DNA of 64,000 bases from Aliivibrio sp. S3MY1. Its GTDB lineage: Bacteria; Pseudomonadota; Gammaproteobacteria; Enterobacterales; Vibrionaceae. The notes under the pieces are model-generated. The model was not told the DNA's origin, did no database searches, and was given only the letters and a program-made list of their open reading frames with translations. Shown in pieces: positions 22,979 through 30,722 of the stretch. The stretch covers positions 1 to 64,000 of the forward strand of contig NZ_JARACO010000010.1 of NCBI RefSeq assembly GCF_028765575.1. The letters are read 5' to 3'. A program made the translations under genes and the position numbers. Numbering within the stretch: the first letter of the stretch is position 1; each line of letters starts with the position of its first letter.

Positions 22979-23755
22979 CTAGTAAGCTGATGGATCAGCG
23001 GTTTCTTCAGTTACTTCTAATGTATTTAAAAGATTCGTCAGTAGGCTTGAAGCACCAAAACGGTAGTGCATGTTATCAGCCCAATCGCCACCTAAAATAT
23101 CATCAGCCATTGCTAAATATGCTTGTGCATCTTCAGCAGTACGAACGCCGCCAGCAGGCTTAAAGCCAACTGTTTTCGCTACGCCCATATCACGAATAAC
23201 TTCTAGCATCATGCGAGCGTATTCTGGTGTTGCATTAACCGGCACTTTACCTGTTGATGTTTTAATAAAGTTAGCGCCCGCTTCAATACAGATTTGAGAC
23301 GCTTTTTTGATCAATGCTTCTTCTTTTAGCTCACCCGTTTCAATGATCACTTTAAGAAGAACATCACCACACGCTTCTTTACACTGTTTAACCAGTTCAA
23401 AACCAACCGTTTCATCACCTGCGATAAGCGCACGGTATGGGAATACCACATCAACTTCATCAGCACCATAAGCAACAGCGGCTTTAGTTTCAGCAACAGC
23501 GATAGCAATATCGTCATTACCGTGAGGGAAGTTAGTTACCGTTGCAATGCGTACTTCTGGTGTGCCTTGCTCGCGCAGCGTTTTCTTAGCGATAGGTACG
23601 AAGCGTGGGTAAATGCAAACAGCTGCTGTATTACCTACTGCTGTTTTCGCGTTCTTACATAATGCGATTACCGCTTCATCTGTATCGTTATCGTTAAGCG
23701 TCGTTAGATCCATTAATTGTAATGCACGTAGTGCCGCTGCTTTTAAATCGCTCAT
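22979..23755 (-). CDS. deoC: Deoxyribose-phosphate aldolase
   Basis: Splits deoxyribose-5-phosphate into acetaldehyde and glyceraldehyde-3-phosphate. The start [18 protein letters not shown] has GGAGA upstream and gives 258 residues, close to E. coli DeoC (259). Schiff-base lysine region FIKTSTGK and [11 protein letters not shown] are present. The longer frame to 23866 has no family character upstream. It is the first deo gene here; the 265 bp between it and the XapX gene carries two inverted repeats and no other gene. Confidence 0.97.
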   Translation of the reverse strand: MSDLKAAALRALQLMDLTTLNDNDTDEAVIALCKNAKTAVGNTAAVCIYPRFVPIAKKTLREQGTPEVRIATVTNFPHGNDDIAIAVAETKAAVAYGADEVDVVFPYRALIAGDETVGFELVKQCKEACGDVLLKVIIETGELKEEALIKKASQICIEAGANFIKTSTGKVPVNATPEYARMMLEVIRDMGVAKTVGFKPAGGVRTAEDAQAYLAMADDILGGDWADNMHYRFGASSLLTNLLNTLEVTEETADPSAY

Positions 23756-23790
23756 TGTTATCTCCAAAATAGAATAAATTCTTTGATAGT

Positions 23791-23822
23791 TTTGCTGTTC
23801 ATATATTAAGTTCAACAGCAAA
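23791..23822. repeat. Inverted repeat upstream of deoC
   Basis: TTTGCTGTT (23791-23799) is perfectly repeated in inverse as AACAGCAAA (23814-23822), 14-bp spacer, starting 35 bp before the deoC ATG. It could be an operator or a leader hairpin. It does not match the CytR or DeoR consensus I know well enough to name it. Confidence 0.55.
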
Positions 23823-23946
23823 TGAGCGGACTTGATTCCCTGAAGACTTGAGCGCATAACGCCCAATCAATATCCATTTTGCCGCCAGTACTTACTTCAA
23901 TAGCATGAATGAGTACTGCTCTAACATCTCATCATGAGACGCCGTT

Positions 23947-24002
23947 GAAACATGGTTCATTTTACCAATACTTCTTTAGTGTCACTAGTGAAACCATGTT
24001 TC
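23947..24002. repeat. Long imperfect inverted repeat between deoC and the XapX gene
   Basis: GAAACATGGTTCA (23947-23959) and TGAAACCATGTTTC (23989-24002) are complementary over 13 of 14 positions, 29-bp spacer. There is no T run on either side, so it is not an ordinary terminator. It begins 18 bp beyond the XapX stop. Confidence 0.6.
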
Positions 24003-24020
24003 TCTACAAAGACACAGAGA

Positions 24021-24191
24021 TTATGAAAAGAAACGTTCAATTATCCATTGATAACCGACTGCACCGGCGTAAACCCCGACAATCCCCATCACTCCTGATA
24101 AAACAGGCGGCGCTGGGATCGGTAATTTAATTGCTGAAAAAACAACACCAACAATCAAACCTGCAAATATAGACAATAGAACTTCATTCAT
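24021..24191 (-). CDS. XapX-domain small membrane protein
   Basis: A 56-residue open frame starts at ATG 24191 after AGAGAGTTAATT and ends TAA at 24021. It has the XapX signature: a glycine-rich hydrophobic segment (FAGLIVGVVFSAI), then KLPIPAPPVLSGVMGIVGVY, then a second hydrophobic stretch. The family is small, membrane-associated and of unknown function. It lies between nupC and deoC on the same strand, suggesting a link to nucleoside uptake, but that is inference. It is too short for ordinary gene finding thresholds. The overlapping opposite-strand frame at 23909-24130 has no family character. Confidence 0.88.
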   Translation of the reverse strand: MNEVLLSIFAGLIVGVVFSAIKLPIPAPPVLSGVMGIVGVYAGAVGYQWIIERFFS

Positions 24192-24354
24192 AATTAACTC
24201 TCTAGATTCTCATTATATGTATGCATTAAACATAGTTTATTTTTGATAATCTAGCTGTGTTTCTCTTTACTATGTTCCACATTATATCAAGTTAATTTAG
24301 CGCTTATGTTTCTAACGAGTAACGCAATCGGTTTGCATCTCAAACTTTTTGCAT

Positions 24355-24383
24355 AAAAAAACCCGCAACAAATGCGGGTTTTT
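24355..24383 (-). terminator. Intrinsic terminator after nupC
   Basis: AAACCCGCA/TGCGGGTTT stem (24359-24367 with 24373-24381) followed on minus by a T run, 28 bp beyond the nupC stop. It would limit read-through into the XapX gene. Confidence 0.88.
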
Positions 24384-24408
24384 AGGTATCTAACTTACTC
24401 TATAATGA

Positions 24409-25665
24409 TTATAGAGATAGGAATAGACCGGCGATTGTTGCTGACATTAGGTTTGATAATGTACCAGCAGCAACAGCTTTCATACCCATCTTAGCGATGT
24501 CATGACGACGTTCAGGAGCAAGGCTACCTAAACCACCAAGTAGGATTGCTACAGAAGAAAGGTTAGCAAAGCCACATAGTGCGAATGAGATGATTGCTTT
24601 TGTCTTATCAGACAGTACAACTTCAGCGCCTTCAGCTAGGTACGGTGCAAAGTTTAGGTAAGCAACGAATTCGTTAACTACTAATTTTTGACCCAAGAAA
24701 GAACCCGCAATTATTGCTTCTTCCCACGGCACACCGATAAGGAAGGCAACTGGAGCAAATACATAACCAAGAATAAGCTCTAGCGTAATTTCTGGCATAC
24801 CAAACCAACCACCAACACCACCTAGGATACCGTTGATTAGTGCAATTAGACCGATGAATGCAAGAAGCATTGCACCTACGTTTAACGCAAGTTGCATACC
24901 TGTTGCTGCACCAGCCGCTGCCGCATCAATTACGTTTGCAGGCTTGTCTGCGCCTTCTTGCTCTAAAGCATCAAATTGTTCAATCGGCGTTTCCGTTTCT
25001 GGTTTAAGAATTTTAGCAAATAAAAGACCACCAGGTGCTGCCATGAATGATGCTGCGATTAGGTACTCTAAAGGTACGCCCATAGAGGCATAACCTGCAA
25101 GTACACCACCAGCAACAGAAGCAAGGCCACCACACATTACTGCAAACAATTCAGATTGCGTCATTTTTGGAATGAATGGACGAACAACTAGAGGTGCTTC
25201 TGTTTGACCAACGAAAATATTCGCAGTAGCAGATAGAGATTCCGCACGAGAAGTACCAAGTGCTTTTTGAAGCGCGCCACCTAAGAAGTTGATAACTACT
25301 TGCATAATGCCTAAGTAGTAAAGAACCGCGGTTAGTGAAGCGAAGAATACGATGACAGGAAGAACACGCAGTGCGAAGATGAAACCGCCGCCGCCAAATA
25401 ATTCAAACATTTTACCAGATACTAGGCCACCGAATAAGAATTCGATACCTTTGTTACCATAGTTTATTACATTAGCAACCGCTTCAGATGCACCTAAAAG
25501 TACATCACGACCCACTGGTACATAAAGAATGAATGCACCTAAAAGAAATTGAATGGCAAAAGCGCCACCGACAGTACGTAGATTGATTGCTTTGCGGTTA
25601 TCAGATAGAAGTACTGCAAAAGCAAGCAGTGCTACAATCCCAACCAAGCTCATTAACAGGCTCAT
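24409..25665 (-). CDS. nupC: Nucleoside permease, NupC (CNT) family
   Basis: A cation-coupled nucleoside importer of the inner membrane. The 418 residues are hydrophobic with many spans and carry CNT motifs ([63 protein letters not shown]). It sits upstream of the deo genes, giving uptake plus catabolism in one block. A CRP-like site lies 134 bp upstream of its ATG. Which nucleosides it prefers cannot be told. Confidence 0.93.
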   Translation of the reverse strand: MSLLMSLVGIVALLAFAVLLSDNRKAINLRTVGGAFAIQFLLGAFILYVPVGRDVLLGASEAVANVINYGNKGIEFLFGGLVSGKMFELFGGGGFIFALRVLPVIVFFASLTAVLYYLGIMQVVINFLGGALQKALGTSRAESLSATANIFVGQTEAPLVVRPFIPKMTQSELFAVMCGGLASVAGGVLAGYASMGVPLEYLIAASFMAAPGGLLFAKILKPETETPIEQFDALEQEGADKPANVIDAAAAGAATGMQLALNVGAMLLAFIGLIALINGILGGVGGWFGMPEITLELILGYVFAPVAFLIGVPWEEAIIAGSFLGQKLVVNEFVAYLNFAPYLAEGAEVVLSDKTKAIISFALCGFANLSSVAILLGGLGSLAPERRHDIAKMGMKAVAAGTLSNLMSATIAGLFLSL

Positions 25666-25798
25666 AGTTAAAAGTTTCCCTAAAATTGATTGTTGGCGTG
25701 TTTCAAATTAGCGGGGGCGATTATACTCATTGAACTACCAATAAAGTAATGCCGCGGTCACATATTCTGCCAACGTACATCATAGATTCATTCATTAA

Positions 25799-25814
25799 TG
25801 TGATCTTTATCACT
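25799..25814. promoter_or_regulatory. CRP-like site upstream of nupC
   Basis: TGTGA-N6-TCACT differs from the CRP consensus TGTGA-N6-TCACA at one core base. It is centred about 141 bp upstream of the nupC ATG. Nucleoside transport genes are commonly activated by CRP, so the placement is sensible. Confidence 0.6.
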
Positions 25815-25864
25815 AGCAAATACCTAAAGATTCATCAATTACATCTAAAGGAATGACTAATAAC

Positions 25865-26641
25865 TCAAATCCCAAACAAATCATTGGCATTTCTATAAAC
25901 TGCATTCGCAATCGTTTTCTTTGATTCATTTCTAAGCAAACATAAGCATTCAAAGATATTTAATACCCTATCAGGTGAATTTATTTCTCCTTGAAAGCCA
26001 CTTAATGGCATGTCAGGTGCATCAGTTTCTAACAAAATTTTACTCAATGGGATCTGAGATATTACGTCTTTTGTTTTTTTAGCTCGCTCGTAGCTAATGA
26101 TCCCTCCAACTCCAATTAAGAACCCTAAAGACATAAATTGCTCCGCCTGTTGCAAGCTGCCACTAAAACCATGGATAACACCGCCTTTACTTAATTTCAT
26201 TTCTCGTAATATTTTCAAAACAACATCATGACTTTTTCTACTATGAATAATTAAAGGCAGTTCATATTGCTTAGCTAAAAAGCATTGCTTTTGAAACACA
26301 TAGATTTGAGCCTCTTTATTACATTCTGGGTCCCAGAAATCCAATCCACACTCACCAATGGCAACACACTTATCTCTGCGTTCGATGACAAATTGCGTTA
26401 AAGAGGCCACTTCAGATTGGTGATCATTTGAGATAAAGAGAGGATGAATGCCTAAAGCATAATAAATCGATTCATGCCGCTGTGATAAGGAAGCGACGTT
26501 AGTCCAATTAAATTGATTCACACTAGGTACAATAAATTTACTGACGCCTTTCTTTTGAGCTTTTTGAAGGTAATACGCTTCATTTTCAGAAAAAGGAGAA
26601 AAATCCAAGTGACAATGAGAGTCAATAAATTCAAATGTCAT
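25865..26641 (-). CDS. TatD-family metal-dependent hydrolase (YjjV-like)
   Basis: The 258 residues have the TatD DNase pattern: H9-C-H11 in FIDSHCHLDF, IGECGLDFWD, LPLIIHSRKS, GVIHGFSGS and LLETDAPDMP. These residues bind two metal ions. The closest E. coli relative by locus is yjjV, which also lies near the deo genes. Its ATG overlaps the stop of the upstream DUF5363 gene (TAATG), so the two are coupled. Precise substrate unknown. Confidence 0.88.
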   Translation of the reverse strand: MTFEFIDSHCHLDFSPFSENEAYYLQKAQKKGVSKFIVPSVNQFNWTNVASLSQRHESIYYALGIHPLFISNDHQSEVASLTQFVIERRDKCVAIGECGLDFWDPECNKEAQIYVFQKQCFLAKQYELPLIIHSRKSHDVVLKILREMKLSKGGVIHGFSGSLQQAEQFMSLGFLIGVGGIISYERAKKTKDVISQIPLSKILLETDAPDMPLSGFQGEINSPDRVLNIFECLCLLRNESKKTIANAVYRNANDLFGI

Positions 26642-26754
26642 TATTCACCTTCTTTTTTATATGGCACACAACTGCGTTTATTTTCAGGAGTTAAACCAAG
26701 AGATTTGCACCATCCATCATATTTTTTTATCCATTGTTTAATTATTTTCCACAT
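26641..26754 (-). CDS. DUF5363-like small protein
   Basis: A 37-residue frame starts MWKIIKQWIKKYDGWCKSLG and continues LTPENKRSCVPYKKEGE. The W-C-x4-GLTPENKRxCVPYK pattern is what I know from the DUF5363 family of short proteins. The stop TAA overlaps the TatD start (TAATG), which argues that it is translated. The ribosome site is weak (GGAG 13 bases upstream). Function unknown; two cysteines and a basic, aromatic N terminus are the only visible features. Confidence 0.75.
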   Translation of the reverse strand: MWKIIKQWIKKYDGWCKSLGLTPENKRSCVPYKKEGE

Positions 26755-26802
26755 AAGTAATCTTTAACTCCATGACCAAAAACATCTGTTAATTAAACTA
26801 TA

Positions 26803-26835
26803 GATACAAAAACGGAGTCCATTAAGACTCCGTTT
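26803..26835 (-). terminator. Intrinsic terminator after prfC
   Basis: AAACGGAGTC/GACTCCGTTT (26810-26819 with 26826-26835), loop of six, 23 bp beyond the prfC stop; the flanking minus sequence is T-rich. Confidence 0.82.
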
Positions 26836-26857
26836 CATTTATTTGATAAACCGCTAA

Positions 26858-28438
26858 TTAGTGTTCGCGAGTTGCTCTGAATTGAACCTCAGGAAAACGC
26901 TCAGACGCTAAATTCAAATTAACCATTGTCGGTGCAATATAGGTTAAATTATTGCCACCATCTAACGCAAGGTTAGTTTGGTTTTTACGTTGGAAGTCGT
27001 CCATGATTTTACCATCTGTACATTCAACCCAACGAGCGGTTGCTACACTGATACCTTCATAAATAGCTTCAACGTTATATTCAGATTTCAAACGAGAAAC
27101 AACCACATCAAACTGAAGTACACCAACCGCACCAACAATCAAATCATTGTTTTGTAGTGGACGGAAAACCTGTACAGCACCTTCTTCTGAAAGTTGAACA
27201 AGACCTTTAAGCAGTTGTTTCTGCTTTAGTGGATCTTTTAGGCGAATACGACGGAACAATTCAGGGGCAAAGTTTGGAATGCCTGAGAATTTTAAGCTCT
27301 CACCTTGTGTAAACGTATCGCCGATTTGAATGGTACCGTGGTTATGTAAACCAATGATATCACCCGCATACGCCGTCTCAGCACGAGAACGATCGCCCGC
27401 CATGAAAGTTACCGCATCAGAAATACTGACACTCTTACCTGTACGTACGTGGTTCATTTTCATGCTTTGAGTATAAGTACCTGACACTATACGCATAAAA
27501 GCAATACGGTCACGGTGCTTAGGATCCATGTTTGCTTGGATCTTAAATACAAAGCCTGAGAATTTTTCTTCTGTTGCTTCAACTGGACGCTCTACTGCTT
27601 CACGCGTTTGTGGCGCAGGAGCCCATTCAGTTAAGCCTTCTAGCATATGGTCAACACCAAAGTTACCTAGTGCGGTACCAAAGTAAACAGGCGTTAACTC
27701 ACCAGCAAGGAAAAGTTCAAGATCAAATTCAGGGCAAGCACCCATTACTAACTCTAGCTCTTCACGAACATTCGCAGCTAACTCAGCGCCAACAGCTACA
27801 TCTAACTCTGGGTTATCTAAACCTTTAATGGTACGAACTTCTTGAATCTCATGACCGTGGCCTGATTCATACAAGATCGTTTCATCACGGTGAATGTGAT
27901 AAACACCTTTAAACTCTTTACCACAACCGATAGGCCATGAAATAGGTGCACAAGCCATTCCTAGCTCGCTTTCTACCTCATCAAGCACTTCCATTGGGTC
28001 ACGCACTTCACGGTCTAATTTGTTCATAAACGTAACGATGGGTGTATCACGTAAACGTGTTACTTCCATTAGTTTACGCGTACGGTCTTCGACACCTTTC
28101 GCCGCATCGATAACCATTAGACATGAATCTACTGCTGTTAAGGTACGGTAGGTATCTTCCGAGAAATCTTCGTGTCCAGGAGTATCAAGAAGGTTAACTA
28201 GGCAACCGTTAAATGGAAATTGCATTACTGACGTAGTTACCGAGATACCACGTTCTTTTTCCATTTCCATCCAGTCTGATTTTGCGTGCTGGTTTGAACC
28301 ACGACCTTTTACCGTACCCGCTTTTTGAATCGCGTTTCCGAATAATAATACTTTTTCAGTAATGGTTGTTTTACCCGCATCCGGGTGAGAAATGATGGCA
28401 AACGTTCTGCGTTTACCCACTTCTTGTAAAAAAGACAT
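26858..28438 (-). CDS. prfC: Peptide chain release factor 3
   Basis: A GTPase that removes RF1/RF2 after termination. The 526 residues have G1 [13 protein letters not shown], the [17 protein letters not shown]3 region and FMNKLDRE (G4), then RF3-type domains II and III. The length agrees with E. coli RF3 (529). It is downstream of holD-rimI as in many gamma-proteobacteria. A terminator follows. Confidence 0.98.
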   Translation of the reverse strand: MSFLQEVGKRRTFAIISHPDAGKTTITEKVLLFGNAIQKAGTVKGRGSNQHAKSDWMEMEKERGISVTTSVMQFPFNGCLVNLLDTPGHEDFSEDTYRTLTAVDSCLMVIDAAKGVEDRTRKLMEVTRLRDTPIVTFMNKLDREVRDPMEVLDEVESELGMACAPISWPIGCGKEFKGVYHIHRDETILYESGHGHEIQEVRTIKGLDNPELDVAVGAELAANVREELELVMGACPEFDLELFLAGELTPVYFGTALGNFGVDHMLEGLTEWAPAPQTREAVERPVEATEEKFSGFVFKIQANMDPKHRDRIAFMRIVSGTYTQSMKMNHVRTGKSVSISDAVTFMAGDRSRAETAYAGDIIGLHNHGTIQIGDTFTQGESLKFSGIPNFAPELFRRIRLKDPLKQKQLLKGLVQLSEEGAVQVFRPLQNNDLIVGAVGVLQFDVVVSRLKSEYNVEAIYEGISVATARWVECTDGKIMDDFQRKNQTNLALDGGNNLTYIAPTMVNLNLASERFPEVQFRATREH

Positions 28439-28523
28439 AAGCGTTGATAATCCTGTAAGATTTCAGAAAGGATGTAATTAGGCGAGATTATACTCAAAGA
28501 CGTTGATTATCTAAAGCACCGAA

Positions 28524-28970
28524 TTAAAAGAATATATAACTCATGATAATGGCGTCTTCCTTACCATTAGCTGTTGGGTAGTAATCGTGGCGTCGAGTCA
28601 CTTCATTAAACCCTTCAGATTCATATAAAGCAATCGCGTTAACATTACTTTCGCGCACCTCAAGCCAAGCAGACTCAGCACTTTGTTCCATACACATATC
28701 AATAAAAAACTCAGTCAATTTACGACCAAACCCTTTTCTTTGATACGCAGGATCTATCGCTATATTAAGTAAAGTGACTTCTCCCACCACATTTTGAGCA
28801 TAGAAATAGCCTATAACTTGATCGTTTTCTAGCATCACTCGGTGTTGCGCGCAGCGACTATTCAAATCACGGATCATTGATTCAGCCCAAGGGTGTGAAT
28901 GTGCCGCTCTTTCAATTCGCCAAATATCATCTAGGTGAGCATCAGAAATGCATTGAATATTAATGGTCAT
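28524..28970 (-). CDS. rimI: Ribosomal protein S18 alanine N-acetyltransferase
   Basis: A GNAT enzyme that acetylates the N terminus of S18. The 148 residues (same as E. coli RimI) include the acetyl-CoA loop AIDPAYQRKGFGRKLTEFF and the WLEVRESNVNAIALYESEGF motif typical of RimI. Its start overlaps the end of holD by 11 bases, the same holD-rimI arrangement as E. coli. Confidence 0.95.
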   Translation of the reverse strand: MTINIQCISDAHLDDIWRIERAAHSHPWAESMIRDLNSRCAQHRVMLENDQVIGYFYAQNVVGEVTLLNIAIDPAYQRKGFGRKLTEFFIDMCMEQSAESAWLEVRESNVNAIALYESEGFNEVTRRHDYYPTANGKEDAIIMSYIFF

Positions 28971-29361
28971 AAGAACAAATTTGTCGCCATAAATCGCGTC
29001 GTGATTGAGTATTAGTATGCATTTCAGAAAGAAGCGGCGAACTTAATGCTTTTACTTCTTCCAATTCAGTAACAGGCACACCTGAGAACCAGCACCATGT
29101 TAAATGATGCTCAGCTAAATACTCTAACGACTCAGAAGGAAGAAACAACGCCTGCTCTGGTAATAATTTCATACTCGCAAGAACCTTTCCAAAGAGAAAA
29201 GCATCACGCTCAGTAGGAATAGCAGGAGCTACAAATAGCAACTGACAAGTTTCAGGTAGCGATATGGTACTTGCTTCTAATGCAGGAAAGTATTCAGGTT
29301 GACGTACTTGCCAAACCGAAATATTCATTTCATTTAAAAACTGTAACGCTTGCTGTGGCAT
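28960..29361 (-). CDS. holD: DNA polymerase III psi subunit
   Basis: The 133-residue protein belongs to the fast-evolving HolD family, which binds chi and links the clamp loader to SSB. Visible support: the N-terminal LNEMNISVWQVRQPEYF (the chi/tau-contact type helix) and a rossmann-like LLFVAPA strand, length near E. coli HolD (137), and overlap with rimI, the conserved neighbour. Sequence alone is only moderately diagnostic; the context is strong. Confidence 0.88.
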   Translation of the reverse strand: MPQQALQFLNEMNISVWQVRQPEYFPALEASTISLPETCQLLFVAPAIPTERDAFLFGKVLASMKLLPEQALFLPSESLEYLAEHHLTWCWFSGVPVTELEEVKALSSPLLSEMHTNTQSRRDLWRQICSYDH

Positions 29362-29444
29362 ATCAATTCACCTGTCAATCTAAGGAGAAGAATACTATCA
29401 ACATTCCAGTATTGATGCCACTTGAGTCGGAGGGATTAAAACGA

Positions 29445-29483
29445 TAAATAAAAACGAATGCTCATTAATGCCAATGAGCATTC
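29445..29483 (-). terminator. Intrinsic terminator after the ubiT operon
   Basis: An 11-bp perfect stem GAATGCTCATT/AATGAGCATTC (29456-29466 with 29473-29483), followed on minus by a T-rich stretch, 11 bp beyond the stop of the acetyltransferase gene. Confidence 0.88.
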
Positions 29484-29493
29484 AATAAAAAGC

Positions 29494-29997
29494 TTACAAT
29501 GCATCAAACTCAAGGCAATATTCGATCAATCCGGCTTTCCCTTCTATGAATTCGGGTGAGCACGCTTTAATCATAAATACCTCTTCTGGCACTTCCCATT
29601 TGCATTTCATACCATGCTTTTTGGCCGTTTCAAAACCAAAGCGTTGATAATAAGCGGGATCACCTAATACAACAGTCACGGGGTAACCGAGCTCGGTTAG
29701 CGTTTCTAACCCCTCTTTAATTAGAGTCTGGGCTATGCCTTGTTTTTGGTACTCTTTTTTAACGCACAAGGGAGCTAGCCCTTGCCAATTAAGGTCTTCA
29801 CCATTAAGCATTACAGGGCTAAACAAGCAGTGTCCAATCACTTCGCCTTCATCCGTACAAGCCACTAATGATAAAGTTAAGTGACTGTTTTCACGTAAAG
29901 ACATCACAAGCTTTGCTTCTGCTTCTGTTTCAAATGTCGTACGAACTAATCGATCAATCGTTAAAATATCCGCTGGCGCTTCAGTTCTAATAAGCAT
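29494..29997 (-). CDS. GNAT acetyltransferase, YhbS-like
   Basis: The 167 residues show the GNAT acetyl-CoA loop (GLAPLCVKKEYQKQGIAQTL), and then VVLGDPAYYQRFGFE, the YhbS-type motif. Substrate unknown; in E. coli yhbS lies next to yhbT (ubiT) and this gene overlaps ubiT by 11 bases, so the pair is co-translated. A link to quinone synthesis is only by position. Confidence 0.85.
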   Translation of the reverse strand: MLIRTEAPADILTIDRLVRTTFETEAEAKLVMSLRENSHLTLSLVACTDEGEVIGHCLFSPVMLNGEDLNWQGLAPLCVKKEYQKQGIAQTLIKEGLETLTELGYPVTVVLGDPAYYQRFGFETAKKHGMKCKWEVPEEVFMIKACSPEFIEGKAGLIEYCLEFDAL

Positions 29998-30505
29998 CTA
30001 TCGTCTCTTTTACTTCTGGCTTCTGCAAGCCTTGTTGGACAAAATTAGCCAACGTCATTAATGCTTGGTTTAAATGCTTTGGTAATGAATCAAGATCTAC
30101 ACTGTCCATCAAGTTTTTCACTTCTAACCCAAGCTCTGTATCACCTTCAATTTTCAAGCGACGTTGGAAAAATAGAGTATCAGGATCTTCTTTACGGCCA
30201 GCAATCAAGATTAAATCATTTAACTGTCCGCTAAAACTCACATCATCACTCTCGATGTTGCTTGAGACTATCAGTTTTTCATCTTGATAACTGATAAACC
30301 AGTGTAATTCGAGATCAGTAATGGAAACTTTTAACCATTTATTTTCTAAGAACTCAAAATCACCATCTTCAAGCGCTTCATGGAATACTTGTTTTAATCC
30401 TTCGAGCAACACCTTCTGTTGCATTGAAACAGGTATTAACTTTGCAGGTGTTTTTAAGAACGATGCCGCATTTTTTACTATTTTTGAACGAATTTGATTA
30501 ATCAC
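29987..30505 (-). CDS. ubiT: UbiT, SCP2-domain accessory factor for O2-independent ubiquinone synthesis
   Basis: The 172 residues (E. coli UbiT 174) contain an SCP2 lipid-binding domain (residues about 40-140; LKVSITDLELHWFISYQDEK and FFQRRLKIEGDTELGLEVKN). UbiT works with UbiU and UbiV to make ubiquinone without oxygen, probably presenting the lipid intermediates. The start codon is GTG, with GGAAA upstream. It is divergent from the rocS-like gene and then ubiU-ubiV. Assignment rests on family plus neighbourhood. Confidence 0.92.
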   Translation of the reverse strand: MINQIRSKIVKNAASFLKTPAKLIPVSMQQKVLLEGLKQVFHEALEDGDFEFLENKWLKVSITDLELHWFISYQDEKLIVSSNIESDDVSFSGQLNDLILIAGRKEDPDTLFFQRRLKIEGDTELGLEVKNLMDSVDLDSLPKHLNQALMTLANFVQQGLQKPEVKETIDAY

Positions 30506-30722
30506 GCTTAATTTCCATTACATTTGGTCGATAACGGTAAGCAGTATAAATTGATTGCCCGATACCTAACCTGTTTCTTATCAAAAAAAGCACTTATTGC
30601 TAATTAGGGTAGAAAATAGGGATTCATTCAAGGTATATTTTATTGTCCGACTTATAAATACTGATGATTATTATTAATTCTGGAAGTTATTAGTCTTCTT
30701 TTTACTAAAAAGCGGTAACACT

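Noticed and set aside
23909..24130. 73-residue plus-strand frame opposite the XapX gene
   Set aside because: No family pattern and no ribosome site; the opposite strand carries a clear XapX protein.
30506..30722. Possible FNR box in the ubiT/rocS gap (TTGAT at about 30551)
   Set aside because: Only one half-site fits TTGAT-N4-ATCAA; the second half does not match. A similar single ATCAA half is upstream of ubiU. Not enough for a call.
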